A stretch of 64,000 nucleotides of DNA, from positions 1 through 64,000 of the forward strand of contig NZ_LUTP01000020.1 of NCBI RefSeq assembly GCF_002111585.1. Reading direction: 5' to 3'. The notes under the pieces are model-generated. The model saw only the letters and a list, made by a program, of their open reading frames with translations. It ran no database searches and was not told where the DNA came from. Positions 8,187 through 17,647 of this stretch are shown in pieces. The position numbers and the translations under genes are program-made. The stretch comes from Lonsdalea iberica. GTDB taxonomy: Bacteria; Pseudomonadota; Gammaproteobacteria; Enterobacterales; Enterobacteriaceae. The first letter of the stretch is position 1. Each line of letters starts with the position of its first letter.

Positions 8187-9434
8187 CTACTGAAGCTGAT
8201 GCCCTAACCAATGGCTGATTTGCTGTAAACAGAGATGGAAACTTTCGTAGACCGGTGAAGATTTAACCTCCAATAGCTTGCCCTGGGACGATGAGTTGAC
8301 GATCAGTTCGGACTCCTCTTTCGGGCTGAGTACGTCGTCCTTCCAATAAGCGGAGAGCATCGGCGTCGGGCAGCGCCGACCCAACAACCCCTGCGTTTTC
8401 AAGGAATAGCGCCCCATCTCCGCCTTCAATGCGGCGTCCGTGGAAGACGGCATGCCGAGCCGGCTGGCGAGGATATCCATATACATATCCGGCACATCCT
8501 GCTGACGCACGGCGCCAGCCAGCAGCGAATGCACCACCGGCCCCAGACAAGCGACGCCCTTCAGACGCGGCGATTCCAGATACGCGAGCCGGACGGCGAT
8601 ATTGGCGCCGAAGCGAAAACCAAACGCTCCGACTCGGGTATGATCCACCCACGGCACGTCCGGCAAGGCTTTCAATACCTGCTGATGCAGGAAGCTGGAG
8701 TCTTGATCCAACTTCCAGCGCGACGAAAAACCGACTGACGGCATATCAATCGTCAGCATCGCCATTCCCGCCGGCGCCAGATAGTCATGGAACAAGCGAT
8801 AATAGTCGCTTTGCAGCAAATCCAGACTGCCGCACACCAGTACGGTGGGAAACGGCGCGCTGCCCTGAGAGGGCATATGCAAAAACCCGGTCAGCGTACC
8901 GCCGCCGTCGATAGGAATAGACAGCGTTTTTAATTCAAAACTGAGGAGATTGGCCGCCTCTTCATAGGCGCGATTCGCCATCGTCTGCGCCTGCTCCGCA
9001 AGCTCATCGCCCTTCAGGTGCGGATAGGCGGCGATGCTGTACAGCGTGGCGGCCTTCAGCCAGCACAGCCCTTTTGTCTCATCATCGTGTTCGCTCTCCG
9101 TCGCCTGCTGCTGGCAGCGCATTCCCTGTACGACCCATTCGTAAATCCAGTTTCCGCCGCGGTAACCGATGACCGTATCCAGCAGCGCGTCATCGCTGCG
9201 CTGGGCCGTACTGGCGGCAATGCGCGATAGTACTTCCTCGATGTCCAACGGCGCTACGCCGCGCCAGATCCACATCAGGCGGTTGATCATCCGATACCAG
9301 GCGCTGTTATTGCTGCCCTCCAGGGCGGAGTGCATCGCACTGGTGGAGTGATGCGCACGCGGGATCAGGGTCGAGGTTTCCGGATGTTTGAAGGACGGTT
9401 TGAACAGCTTTTCGGACAGATTGGCCTGAACCAC
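8187..9434 (-). CDS. frsA: FrsA, alpha/beta-hydrolase-fold esterase/fermentation-respiration switch protein
   Basis: Cytoplasmic alpha/beta-hydrolase-fold protein of the FrsA/YafA family, reported to bind unphosphorylated EIIA-Glc and influence fermentation versus respiration. The family N-terminus [22 protein letters not shown], the [14 protein letters not shown] block and the hydrolase part ([46 protein letters not shown]) are all visible. Start: GGAGG at 9441-9445 lies 5 bases upstream of a GTG at 9434 giving (M)VQANLSE, which matches E. coli MTQANLSE. The ATG at 9446 overlaps that Shine-Dalgarno and is unlikely. 415 residues, full length. It sits in front of gpt in the E. coli order. Confidence 0.95.
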   Translation of the reverse strand: MVQANLSEKLFKPSFKHPETSTLIPRAHHSTSAMHSALEGSNNSAWYRMINRLMWIWRGVAPLDIEEVLSRIAASTAQRSDDALLDTVIGYRGGNWIYEWVVQGMRCQQQATESEHDDETKGLCWLKAATLYSIAAYPHLKGDELAEQAQTMANRAYEEAANLLSFELKTLSIPIDGGGTLTGFLHMPSQGSAPFPTVLVCGSLDLLQSDYYRLFHDYLAPAGMAMLTIDMPSVGFSSRWKLDQDSSFLHQQVLKALPDVPWVDHTRVGAFGFRFGANIAVRLAYLESPRLKGVACLGPVVHSLLAGAVRQQDVPDMYMDILASRLGMPSSTDAALKAEMGRYSLKTQGLLGRRCPTPMLSAYWKDDVLSPKEESELIVNSSSQGKLLEVKSSPVYESFHLCLQQISHWLGHQLQ

Positions 9435-9539
9435 AACAGCCTCCATATAAGATCGAGCGGCAGAGAGAGCGTTTCGCTAAAGTGTACTCAACACCACATG
9501 GAAATGCAGTACGGGAGAGGGAAAAGAGTCGGAAATGAC

Positions 9540-9562
9540 AACGCCCGGCAAAACCGGGCGTT
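9540..9562 (-). terminator. Terminator-like hairpin after gpt
   Basis: AACGCCCGG and CCGGGCGTT form a perfect 9-bp stem with a 5-base loop, 23 bases beyond the gpt stop. The following T-run is weak. Confidence 0.6.
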
Positions 9563-9585
9563 ATAGACGGCAAATCAGGGAGCGA

Positions 9586-10044
9586 TTAGCGGTCGGACAG
9601 CGGCGGTACGAATACCACGCCCATGTCCCAAGGCTGCTCAATCCAGGTATCCTGCGGGATATCAACCTGATAATCGTCCACCAGCGGTTTCCCAGCTGGT
9701 TTCGCAAAAATGGTGATGAAGTGCGCTTTCGGATACATATCGCGAATCGCTTTGGCGGTACCGCCGGTATCGACTAGATCGTCCACCACGATGAAGCCTT
9801 CGCCATCGCCTTCAGCACGTTTCAGCACTTTCAGCTCGCGCTGGTTGTCATGGTCGTAGCTGGAGATGCATACGGTGTCCACATGACGGATACCCAGCTC
9901 GCGGGCCAGCAGAGAACCCGGAACCAGACCGCCGCGGCTGACGGCGATGATGCCTTTCCATTGGTCCGCCGGCAGTAAACGCTCGGCCAGTTTGCGGGCA
10001 TGAATCTGCAACATATCCCAGGTTACGACGTATTTTTCACTCAT
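9586..10044 (-). CDS. gpt: Xanthine-guanine phosphoribosyltransferase
   Basis: Purine salvage enzyme converting guanine, xanthine (and weakly hypoxanthine) with PRPP to the nucleotides; membrane-associated tetramer in E. coli. 152 residues from ATG 10044 ([20 protein letters not shown]), the same length as E. coli Gpt and nearly identical. The PRPP-binding loop [14 protein letters not shown] is at about 84-97 and SRGGLVPG is near 36. An upstream in-frame ATG at 10083 lacks family support. Transcribed divergently from pepD across a 341-base spacer. In this strain salvage of xanthine coexists with a ureide catabolic cluster elsewhere in the window. Confidence 0.98.
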   Translation of the reverse strand: MSEKYVVTWDMLQIHARKLAERLLPADQWKGIIAVSRGGLVPGSLLARELGIRHVDTVCISSYDHDNQRELKVLKRAEGDGEGFIVVDDLVDTGGTAKAIRDMYPKAHFITIFAKPAGKPLVDDYQVDIPQDTWIEQPWDMGVVFVPPLSDR

Positions 10045-10385
10045 ATAATATATCCCGGCCAACGGTGGAGTCGGCTTTATCATAGTCGGAGGGGGAAAAA
10101 GGTTGCGCGAGATTATAGATAGCCAACCTCATAAAAACCAGCCTTTATCCGATTGAGTTTTGTGGGTGGCGACAAAATCCCCGCCGCCATCGTTGGCAAG
10201 CCGCCCGCTGTCAGCCACCTTAGCCGGTTCATCGCGGCCAGGATTGACAGACTCTCCCCGGCGGCGGGAAAGTGATACTCTGTTTCATGATGCCCGATCG
10301 CCCCGCTCAAGCGCGATCATTTTTTAACCTGTAGCGCCTCACGCGCCAGACGCGGACTTAGGCTGCTGAAAAGGAGACGTGAATA
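10045..10385. other. Intergenic region gpt/pepD
   Basis: Divergent promoter region for gpt (minus) and pepD (plus). No gene, repeat or recognisable operator seen; short frames on both strands have no family support. Confidence 0.6.
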
Positions 10386-11846
10386 GTGTCTGAATTGTCT
10401 CAGCTTTCCCCACAACCCCTGTGGGATATTTTTGCCACGATCTGTTCCATTCCCCATCCCTCCTATCATGAAGAGGCGCTGGCGGCGCACATTCTGTCAT
10501 GGGCGCAGGCGCGCGGCATTCATTCAGAGCGCGATCGCGTCGGCAACATTCTGCTGCGCAAACCGGCGACCCCGGGCATGGAAAACCGCAAGCCGGTTGT
10601 GCTGCAAGCTCATCTGGATATGGTGCCGCAGAAAAACAACGATACGACGCATGATTTCACGAAAGATCCGATTCAGCCTTATATCGACGGCGAGTGGGTG
10701 AAAGCGCGCGGCACCACGCTGGGCGCAGACAATGGTATCGGTATGGCGTCTACGCTGGCCGTCCTCTCCGACGACAGCGTCGAACACGGCCCGCTGGAAG
10801 TACTGCTCACCATGACGGAAGAGTCCGGCATGGACGGCGCTTTCGGCCTGCAACCGAACTGGCTGCAGGGAGAGATTCTGATCAACACCGACTCGGAAGA
10901 GGAAGGCGAAGTCTATATGGGCTGCGCGGGCGGGATCGATTTCCTGACGCGCCTGCCGCTGCAGCGAGAAGCGGTGCCTGCGGGCTATCAAGTGATGAAG
11001 CTGGTGATTAAAGGGCTGAAAGGCGGGCATTCCGGCTGCGACATTCACCTGGGGCTTGGCAACGCGAATAAACTGCTGAGCCGTTTCCTGGCGGAGCAGG
11101 CGAAAACGCTGGACCTGCGTCTTCTCGACCTGAACGGCGGCACGCTGCGCAACGCCATCCCTCGCGAAAGCGCGGTCACGCTGGCCGTCGCGGCAGATAA
11201 GGTCGCTGCGCTGAAAGCGGCGGCGCAGGATTATGTCGCCGTACTGAAACATGAGCTGGCCGCGGTGGAAAAAAACATCGCTGTGCTCATCGAACCGACG
11301 TCGGACGCCTCGGCGGCCCTCACAGCAGACAGCCGAGATCGGCTGGTGGCGCTGCTTAACGCAACCCCAAACGGCGTGATCCGCATGAGCGATGAGGTCA
11401 AAGGCGTGGTGGAAACCTCGCTCAACGTCGGGGTCATCACCATGACCGAGACGCAGGCGGAAGTGCACTGTCTGATCCGTTCACTGATCGACAGCGGCAA
11501 GGACTATGTGGTGAGCGTGCTGACGTCGCTGGGACAACTGGCCGGCGCGGAAACGCTCCCCAAAGGCGGCTACCCAGGCTGGCAGCCGGATGCGCAATCG
11601 CCGGTCATGCAGCTGGTGCGGGAAACTTATCAGCAGTTGTTCGACAAAACGCCGAGCGTTCAAGTGATCCACGCCGGTCTGGAATGCGGGCTGTTTAAGA
11701 AGCCTTATCCGGAGATGGATATGGTTTCTATCGGCCCGACCATCACCGGACCGCACTCGCCGGATGAGCGGGTAAATATCGCGAGCGTCGGCTTGTATTG
11801 GCAACTGCTGACCGCGGTCTTGAAAGCTATCCCAGAGAAACGCTAA
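10386..11846 (+). CDS. pepD: Aminoacyl-histidine dipeptidase (peptidase D)
   Basis: Cytosolic M20-family metallopeptidase that cleaves dipeptides with unblocked N-termini, including Xaa-His. 486 residues. Metal ligands are seen at H76 and D78 (LQAHLDMVPQ), D115 (LGADNGIGM), E145/E146 (TEESGMDGAFG) and D168 (NTDSEEEGE), with a dimerisation/lid domain in the middle (about 200-380). Start is GTG 10386, preceded by AAGGAG at 10370-10375; the resulting N-terminus (M)SELSQLSPQPLWDIF matches PepD. It converges on dinB through a shared hairpin. Ordinary housekeeping gene with no sign of damage. Confidence 0.97.
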   Translation: MSELSQLSPQPLWDIFATICSIPHPSYHEEALAAHILSWAQARGIHSERDRVGNILLRKPATPGMENRKPVVLQAHLDMVPQKNNDTTHDFTKDPIQPYIDGEWVKARGTTLGADNGIGMASTLAVLSDDSVEHGPLEVLLTMTEESGMDGAFGLQPNWLQGEILINTDSEEEGEVYMGCAGGIDFLTRLPLQREAVPAGYQVMKLVIKGLKGGHSGCDIHLGLGNANKLLSRFLAEQAKTLDLRLLDLNGGTLRNAIPRESAVTLAVAADKVAALKAAAQDYVAVLKHELAAVEKNIAVLIEPTSDASAALTADSRDRLVALLNATPNGVIRMSDEVKGVVETSLNVGVITMTETQAEVHCLIRSLIDSGKDYVVSVLTSLGQLAGAETLPKGGYPGWQPDAQSPVMQLVRETYQQLFDKTPSVQVIHAGLECGLFKKPYPEMDMVSIGPTITGPHSPDERVNIASVGLYWQLLTAVLKAIPEKR

Positions 11847-11869
11847 GGCGTTCATTGACTCCCCTCCCC

Positions 11870-11896
11870 GCATCCGGCTGACATCTCGCCGGATGC
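11870..11896. terminator. Bidirectional hairpin between pepD and dinB
   Basis: GCATCCGGC and GCCGGATGC form a 9-bp perfect stem with a 9-base loop between the two convergent genes. Confidence 0.65.
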
Positions 11897-11914
11897 GGCG
11901 TCAAATGCCTTCGA

Positions 11915-12976
11915 TCAACGCTCCCAGTTAAATACCAACTGCCGCTCCAGCTGCGGGTCCAGTAGTGTCACGTGTAAGCCCACCAGCCGAACCCCGCGCG
12001 CTTCGCGTCGCTGCTCCCAGGTTTGCCTCGCCAACTGAATGAGGTCCTCTTTATTCAGGACCGGCCAGACATGCTCCTGCGTGGTCTGCCGAAAATCATC
12101 GAACTTCAGCTTTACCCCCTGACGCGCGATATGCAGATCCGGCTTCACCCGGCGCAGGCGCACCTCCAGCTCGTCATACAGCGTATCGATCAGCGCTTCG
12201 CATTGAGGCCAGTCGTGTATATCCTGCGCCAGCGTTTTCTCGACGCCGACGGATTTACGTAGCCGGTCAGGCGACACCTGTCGTTCATCAATGCCGTGAC
12301 AGCGCTCCCACAGCACCCGCCCAAACTTGCCGAACGACTTCAATAGCGCGGACAAATCATAACGCCGCACGTCGGCGCAGGTATGCAGTCCCCGTTCGGC
12401 CAACCGGCTGGCGGTCACTTTGCCGACGCCGGGGATCTTCGCCAACGGCAGCGCCAAAATGAAGTCATCCACCTGGGTGGGCGTAATGACATATTGTCCG
12501 TTGGGTTTGTTCTGTTCGGAGGCCACCTTTGCCAGAAATTTGATCGGCGCGACGCCCGCGGAGGCGGTCAGATTCAGCTCATCAAAGATGGCCTGACGAA
12601 TCTCCTGCGCCATCAGCGTGGCGGAGCCGTTGCAATGAGGACTTTCGGTCACGTCGAGGTAGGCTTCGTCCAGCGACAACGGTTCAATCAGTTCGGTATA
12701 GCGGGCAAAGATCTGTCGAATTTGGAGGGAGGTAGTCTTATAGACCTCCATTCGCCCCGGCAGCAAGGTCAGATGTGGACAAAGCCGCAAAGCGGTGGCG
12801 GTGGCCATCGCGCTGTGGACGCCGTAACGGCGAGCGGGATAATTGGCGGTGCTGATCACCCCACGGCGCAACGCGCTGCCGCCGATGGCAAGGGGAATAT
12901 CGCGCAGGCGCGGATTGTCCCGCATTTCAATGGCGGCGTAAAAGCAATCCATATCGACATGAATAATCTTGCGCAT
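11915..12976 (-). CDS. dinB: DNA polymerase IV
   Basis: Y-family translesion polymerase, SOS-induced, lacking proofreading. 353 residues. Catalytic acidic residues D8 (HVDMDCFYA) and D103/E104 (SLDEAYLDV) are present, as are the steric-gate region, helix-hairpin-helix (PLAKIPGVGKVTASRLAERG) and little-finger domain. The C-terminal QLERQLVFNW resembles the beta-clamp-binding motif of this family. ATG 12976 has GGAGG 5 bases upstream (12982-12986) and a perfect LexA box just before it. A longer frame to 13051 would run through the operator and is rejected. In E. coli the dinB operon continues with yafNOP; those genes are absent here. Confidence 0.98.
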   Translation of the reverse strand: MRKIIHVDMDCFYAAIEMRDNPRLRDIPLAIGGSALRRGVISTANYPARRYGVHSAMATATALRLCPHLTLLPGRMEVYKTTSLQIRQIFARYTELIEPLSLDEAYLDVTESPHCNGSATLMAQEIRQAIFDELNLTASAGVAPIKFLAKVASEQNKPNGQYVITPTQVDDFILALPLAKIPGVGKVTASRLAERGLHTCADVRRYDLSALLKSFGKFGRVLWERCHGIDERQVSPDRLRKSVGVEKTLAQDIHDWPQCEALIDTLYDELEVRLRRVKPDLHIARQGVKLKFDDFRQTTQEHVWPVLNKEDLIQLARQTWEQRREARGVRLVGLHVTLLDPQLERQLVFNWER

Positions 12977-13475
12977 ATCCCCTCCGGTATCTGTATAAAA
13001 ATACAGTACCGACGCGGAGTGATGCAAGCAGGTCGACCACCCGAGCAACATCGCGCCAGTGAACCGAGGCGGTCAAATGCCCGGACGACGCGCATATCCG
13101 CACGATTTTCGTAGAAAATACGCTGAAAGAAAAATAGGGCTCCAGCTCGCTTCCCATGACGAAGAGAATTTGCCTTTTCTACCTGCAGCAAGGAGGCGAT
13201 GACAATCCGTTTCTTAATAAGATCGTTGTGTTACCGACGTTTTTCCCCAACCTTCTCGCGCCTTATCGGCTGGGAGCAGAGCCGTCATTACGTCAACGAT
13301 GACGCCCTCGGTGTGACCCTCATGTTACCGCTGTTTGCGTCTAACATAATTTCCCACTTGAATAAAATAAACGCAGTGCTAATGTGACAGCGCTACACCG
13401 CCTTAGGCACAGGAATACGGGACGACACCACAAAAATACCGTATGTCACACAGCTTCAGTTATCAGGATCCATCA
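12977..13475. other. Intergenic region dinB/dpaA
   Basis: About 500 bases between divergent genes. Apart from the LexA box and the two ribosome binding sites I see nothing. A 62-codon plus-strand frame at 13199 has AAGGAGG directly before it but no recognisable protein. Confidence 0.5.
12991..13006 (-). promoter_or_regulatory. LexA (SOS) box of dinB
   Basis: CTGTATAAAAATACAG fits the LexA consensus CTGT-N8-ACAG exactly and lies 14 bases upstream of the dinB start codon, so it would overlap the transcription start and the leader. Confidence 0.93.
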
Positions 13476-14198
13476 ATGCAAAAAATCGCACTGTCATTTG
13501 CGACGCTGTTTTTTTTGCCTTCCGTATTTGTTACCAGCTACGCGAGCGAAGTCATTCCGGTCACGACCTCCTTCAAGCAGCAGGCGTTAGGCTCGCCGGT
13601 ATATATTCAAATATTCAAAGAAGAGCGGCTTTTAGAGCTGTATGCCAAAATCGGCACCGACTATCGTCTGGTGCAAAGCTATCCCATCTGCAAATACTCG
13701 GGCGGTCTCGGTCCCAAACGGGTGGAAGGCGATATGAAGAGTCCGGAAGGATTTTATCAGGTCGATTTGCATCAGCTTAAACCGGATAGCCGCTTTCACC
13801 GCGCCATCAACGTCGGTTTCCCCAACGAATATGACCGAGCCCAGGGCTATTCCGGACGCTATCTCATGATTCACGGCGAATGCGTGTCGGTCGGCTGTTA
13901 CGCGATGACCAATCAGTACATCGATGAGATCTACACCTATGTCGAGCGGGCGCTATTGAATGGGCAGGCGAAAGTCGAACTGGCGATTTACCCGTTCCGT
14001 ATGACGGACAAAAACCTGCAGCGGCATCGCAACTCTCTCTACGCCAACTTCTGGCAGCAGTTGCAGCCGGGCTACGCCTATTTCAACCAGCATCACCAGC
14101 CCCCGGCCGTCGCGGTGTTCAATAACCAATATATGGTGAATCAGGCGACCCCGAACAAGAATCCGTTTTCAAACTATGCGCTCACCAAAATGGAATAA
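13476..14198 (+). CDS. dpaA: Peptidoglycan meso-DAP protein amidase DpaA (YafK, YkuD-domain)
   Basis: Exported member of the L,D-transpeptidase (YkuD) fold that in E. coli (YafK/LdtF/DpaA) cleaves Braun lipoprotein from peptidoglycan. Signal peptide MQKIALSFATLFFLPSVFVTSYAS (about 1-24) from ATG 13476, with AGGA 10 bases upstream. The YkuD core follows with SYPICKYSGGLGPKRVEGDMKSPEG and the catalytic HGECVSVGCYAMT. 240 residues, full length apart from some variation in the C-terminal tail. Its last 30 bases overlap the 3' end of yafJ on the opposite strand. It neighbours yafJ and gmhA as in E. coli. Confidence 0.93.
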   Translation: MQKIALSFATLFFLPSVFVTSYASEVIPVTTSFKQQALGSPVYIQIFKEERLLELYAKIGTDYRLVQSYPICKYSGGLGPKRVEGDMKSPEGFYQVDLHQLKPDSRFHRAINVGFPNEYDRAQGYSGRYLMIHGECVSVGCYAMTNQYIDEIYTYVERALLNGQAKVELAIYPFRMTDKNLQRHRNSLYANFWQQLQPGYAYFNQHHQPPAVAVFNNQYMVNQATPNKNPFSNYALTKME

Positions 14199-14936
14199 CA
14201 CGAACTCGCCTGGCTCGATCTGATGCCAGGTCTCATTTCCCGTCAGCGGCTGCGTCGCCAGCACGGTGACCACGTCATCCGGCGTGGTCTGCTGTTGAAA
14301 ATCGATCTCCACATCATCATCGAGCAGCGTCGCCTTACCGAATGGCGCACGGCGCGTAATCCAGCATAGCCGCGTGGAGCAGTACCCCATCACGAAATGT
14401 CCATCGGACAACAGCATGTTAAATACGCCCTTTTTACTCAGCGTTTCCGCCAGCGATGCGATATAGCGAAAGACCGAAGGCCAGTGCGATGGCGTGCGGG
14501 GATAGCGTAACGAGAGATGGTGAAGCAGCCAGCAGAAGGCGTATTCGCTGTCCGTCTGCCCCACCGGGCGGTAGGTTCCCGTTTTCAGGCTCCGATAACC
14601 CTTTAGCTGGCCGTTGTGGGCGAACGTCCAGTTTCTCCCCCACAGCTCGCGGGTAAACGGATGGGTGTTCTCCAGCGCCACCGCCCCCCGGTTGGCCTGG
14701 CGGATATGCGACACCACGGCGCGGGACTTGATGGGATACTTCTGTACCAGCTGTGCAATAGGCGACGTGGCGCTAGGCAGCGGATCTTTGAACGTACGAC
14801 AACCGTTGCCTTCGTAAAAGGTAATCCCCCAGCCGTCACGATGCGGTCCGGTACGGCCGCCGCGCTGCATCAGTCCGGAAAAGCTAAAACAGATATCAGC
14901 GGGGACATTTGCGCTCATCCCAAGCAGTTCACACAT
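14169..14936 (-). CDS. yafJ: Class II glutamine amidotransferase YafJ
   Basis: Predicted N-terminal-nucleophile glutaminase-domain protein, 255 residues. ATG 14936 gives MCELLGMSANVPADICFSFSG, placing the catalytic Cys at position 2 after Met removal; the longer frame from 14990 would bury that cysteine and is rejected. RGGRTGPHRDGWGITFYEG, SHIRQANRG and the NTHPF/FAHNG motif of Gln-binding are visible. The partner substrate of YafJ is not known. It is convergent with dpaA with a 30-base tail overlap, and lies downstream of gmhA. Confidence 0.93.
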   Translation of the reverse strand: MCELLGMSANVPADICFSFSGLMQRGGRTGPHRDGWGITFYEGNGCRTFKDPLPSATSPIAQLVQKYPIKSRAVVSHIRQANRGAVALENTHPFTRELWGRNWTFAHNGQLKGYRSLKTGTYRPVGQTDSEYAFCWLLHHLSLRYPRTPSHWPSVFRYIASLAETLSKKGVFNMLLSDGHFVMGYCSTRLCWITRRAPFGKATLLDDDVEIDFQQQTTPDDVVTVLATQPLTGNETWHQIEPGEFVLFHFGERIV

Positions 14937-15187
14937 GGTTGATTCCTTACCTTGGCGACCCGCGATGAAAACGTCAGAGCCGCAGACCATGATTAGCCTG
15001 CGTCTTCAGGCGAGATCCGTGCGGTGTGAATGGCCCTGAGGAACAGCCCAGCCCTGCTCCTTTGGGCCAACGTGACATCCCATCTTCTGCAGAGCGCTCG
15101 TCCGCGCCTTGATGAAACGATTTTGCGACAATGGCAGCATTCTGACCGGGGCGAGATGCTGCCTGATGTACCGTTGGCGCAGCGGGA

Positions 15188-15769
15188 TTAGCTCTCCGCC
15201 ATTTCCTTTTCAATCAGCTGGATCAGGATATGAATCGCTTTGATATGGATTTCCTGAATACGGTCGGCGTAGCCAAAATGCGGCACGCGGATTTCGACGT
15301 CCGCCGATCCGGCCATTTTGCCGCCGTCTTTGCCGGTCAGCGTAATGACTTTCATCCGCTTGGCGCGCGCGGCCGCAATGGCCCGAATGATATTGCCGGA
15401 GTTGCCCGAGGTGGAAATCCCCAGCAGCACATCCCCTTCACGCCCCAGGGATTCAATGTAGCGCGAGAACACGAAGTCGTAGCCAAAGTCATTGCTGACG
15501 CAGGAGATATGGCTCGGGTCGGAAATCGCGATCGCCGGCAGTCCCGCACGGTTTTCACGGTAACGGCCGGTCAGCTCTTCGGCGAAATGCATGGCATCGC
15601 AATGAGAACCGCCGTTCCCACAGGAGATAACCTTTCCGCCCGCTTTGAACGCGTCCGCCAGCAGTACCGCCGCATCCTGAATCGACTGAATATTGGCATC
15701 GTCGCTTAAAAAGGTATTCAGCGTATCCGCCGCTTCTGTTAGCTCTTTACGGATTAAGTCCTGATACAT
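15188..15769 (-). CDS. gmhA: Sedoheptulose-7-phosphate isomerase
   Basis: First step of ADP-heptose synthesis for the LPS inner core: converts sedoheptulose 7-phosphate to D-glycero-D-manno-heptose 7-phosphate. SIS-domain protein of 193 residues from [17 protein letters not shown] to [12 protein letters not shown], nearly identical to E. coli Gmh[24 protein letters not shown] and [15 protein letters not shown] carry the substrate-binding loops, and [14 protein letters not shown] carries the late active-site histidine. fadE, its divergent neighbour in E. coli, is not present upstream; instead there is a 535-base gap with a gene relic. Confidence 0.97.
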   Translation of the reverse strand: MYQDLIRKELTEAADTLNTFLSDDANIQSIQDAAVLLADAFKAGGKVISCGNGGSHCDAMHFAEELTGRYRENRAGLPAIAISDPSHISCVSNDFGYDFVFSRYIESLGREGDVLLGISTSGNSGNIIRAIAAARAKRMKVITLTGKDGGKMAGSADVEIRVPHFGYADRIQEIHIKAIHILIQLIEKEMAES

Positions 15770-15960
15770 GGAACCCTCTCATTAGGTGATATCACGATGG
15801 TCTTGCCGTGCAGTGTAACGGATCGCCCAAACCCGGAGAAGCGGACAATTGACGATTGATATGTTTCGCGGCGGAGGTCACGTAGGGGAGATTATTTAAC
15901 GCACAGTTTCCACCGCCCATCATAGAGAACCACATCGCAAAGCACGGCCGGAACTAAAAA

Positions 15961-15982
15961 AACCGCCGACCTATCGGCGGTA
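15961..15982 (-). terminator. Rho-independent terminator (minus strand)
   Basis: On the minus strand ACCGCCGA-TAGG-TCGGCGGT is followed by TTTTTTT. It terminates transcripts arriving from the relic at about 16.03-16.26 kb or from mtnK, upstream of the gmhA promoter. Confidence 0.85.
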
Positions 15983-16047
15983 TAAGACGTTAAAACACGC
16001 CTTTCGATACGCGACGATGACTGCAAATGCTCTTTCAGCAGTATACC

Positions 16048-16260
16048 AGCCTGATTCAGGGTGCCTGAACTTCAGGAACGCTGGCGAGCGCCTTCAGAAG
16101 ACGGTAGTCATGGCTCGTACCGTTATAACGCACCTGCTCCACATCGACGCCCGTAGCGTTCACATGCCGCGAGACGTTTCAGACAGGCCGAAACATTGCG
16201 AGGGGAGATAACAGGCGGTGAGGTTTGCACAACGGCGACGGCGTGTTTAATAGCATGATG
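16048..16260 (-). pseudogene. Unrecognised decayed coding fragment
   Basis: On the minus strand a frame without start reads AIKHAVAVVQTSPPVISPR and NVSACLKRLAACE. A frame jump near 16150 then continues as TGVDVEQVRYNGTSHDYR and LLKALASVPEVQAP before a stop around 16050. The amphipathic, codon-like character and the good terminator just downstream suggest the end of a real gene, now decayed. I do not recognise the family. Confidence 0.3.
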
Positions 16261-16267
16261 CGGGGGG

Positions 16268-16292
16268 AAAACGGCGCGGAGACCTCCGCGCC
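16268..16292 (-). terminator. mtnK terminator
   Basis: Minus-strand GGCGCGGAG and CTCCGCGCC form a 9-bp stem followed by GTTTT, 14 bases after the mtnK stop. Confidence 0.85.
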
Positions 16293-16305
16293 ATTTGGCG
16301 ATACC

Positions 16306-17508
16306 TCAGGCTTCCCATTTGCCGATACGCGTCAATAGCGCCTTGGGATCGGCAATGTCGCCGGCTTCGACGATCAGCGCTCTACCTAGCGCCAGCGCAT
16401 GTCTTTTCGCGGTCAATCGAGCCTGGTTGTCCGCAATACTATCCAGATCCGCGACGTGGGCCAGGCCGATGGTGCGACGAATCAATTCGCTGCCGCAGTA
16501 CCCAACGGCGTCATGCCACACCTGACGCAAAAACAGTTCGGCATAGCCGTCGGCCGCCAGCGCAGGCTCACGACCTTGCTCTGCGCATAGCGCCGTAAAA
16601 CGTTCAGCGAAAGTCCGCCACAGCGTGACGCACTCCTCAAGACGCTGAGACCGGGCGATCTTTGCCGCTTCGGCTCCCAACAATCCCGGCACACCGCAGT
16701 AGTTCAACAGCAGGTTCCCTAGCGCAGACCCCACGTCGAAGCCGATAGGACCGTAGAAACCGAACTCGGCGTCAATCACCTTGAGCTTGCCTTCGGCCAC
16801 GAAAATCGACCCACTATGCACATCGCCGTGCAACAACGCTTCCGCCTTGGTGAGAAAACCGTGTTTTAACGCGGCCACCGCGCGCTTCAACGCGCGATCT
16901 TCCCGCAGCGCCAATACGTTCGGCAGTAGCTCCGGCTCGAACTGATTGCGTTCATGATCGCTATACGGATCGGTAAAGAACAGATCTTCCGTAATCTGAC
17001 ACAGCTCCGGGTTAGTGAAACGGCTGACAGCTGCTTTCTTATCGTGCGGCAACTGATAGAAGTCGGAGGTATGAAACAGCGTCTGCGCCAGATATTCGCC
17101 CAGCTGAGAGGCCGCCTGCGGGTAATGACACCCCGCCACCAGTTCGTGACGCCAAATGCGATGATCGGACAGATCTTCCTGCACCATCACCGCCAGTTCG
17201 GGATCGTAATGCGATACCGCAACGGTATGCTGCGGGCAAAACTGCGCGTGGGTCAGCAGCGTTTCGGCTTCAATTCTGGCCCTGTCCAGCGTCAGCGGCC
17301 ACGACTCGCCGACACAGCGCACATAGGGCAGCGCCTGCTTGACGATCACACGGCTGACGCCCCGCGTATCGCGAATTTTGAAGACCAGATTCAGGTTGCC
17401 GTCGCCAATCTCCTCGGCGGCGACCAACGTATGCGCCTCTGCCACGCCGCCGTATTGGCGGGCGTATGCTACGGCATCGTCTGCTTGGAAAGTACGGTAT
17501 TGTGACAT
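16306..17508 (-). CDS. mtnK: 5-methylthioribose kinase
   Basis: Phosphorylates 5-methylthioribose to methylthioribose 1-phosphate, the entry step of methionine salvage. 400 residues with an APH/ChoK-type kinase fold: [12 protein letters not shown] nucleotide loop, [11 protein letters not shown] with the ATP-contacting lysine, catalytic [13 protein letters not shown] (HGDxHxxN-like) and [17 protein letters not shown] as the metal-binding stretch. Start ATG 17508 ([21 protein letters not shown]) fits the family; the longer frame to 17622 would cover the intergenic MetJ site. Divergent from mtnA, so both are probably controlled by the shared 139-base region. Confidence 0.97.
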   Translation of the reverse strand: MSQYRTFQADDAVAYARQYGGVAEAHTLVAAEEIGDGNLNLVFKIRDTRGVSRVIVKQALPYVRCVGESWPLTLDRARIEAETLLTHAQFCPQHTVAVSHYDPELAVMVQEDLSDHRIWRHELVAGCHYPQAASQLGEYLAQTLFHTSDFYQLPHDKKAAVSRFTNPELCQITEDLFFTDPYSDHERNQFEPELLPNVLALREDRALKRAVAALKHGFLTKAEALLHGDVHSGSIFVAEGKLKVIDAEFGFYGPIGFDVGSALGNLLLNYCGVPGLLGAEAAKIARSQRLEECVTLWRTFAERFTALCAEQGREPALAADGYAELFLRQVWHDAVGYCGSELIRRTIGLAHVADLDSIADNQARLTAKRHALALGRALIVEAGDIADPKALLTRIGKWEA

Positions 17509-17570
17509 TGCGAATCCCCTGGTAGGTGGTGTCTGTGTCATTTTTTGTTGTTTTAGCCATAAAAGCGTTT

Positions 17571-17586
17571 GGACGTCTATACATCC
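17571..17586. promoter_or_regulatory. MetJ-type operator between mtnK and mtnA
   Basis: Two adjacent 8-mers, GGACGTCT and ATACATCC, resemble tandem met boxes (consensus AGACGTCT); the first matches 7 of 8. Placement between the two divergent salvage genes fits repression by MetJ with S-adenosylmethionine. Confidence 0.65.
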
Positions 17587-17647
17587 GAAAGGCATACTGG
17601 CAGAATAAAAAAATTGATGCAATAACGCAACACGGATTTAACCCCAA

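Noticed and set aside
13199..13387. 62-codon frame with AAGGAGG just upstream
   Set aside because: Spacing of only two bases to the ATG, no recognisable domain, and it lies in the dinB/dpaA spacer.
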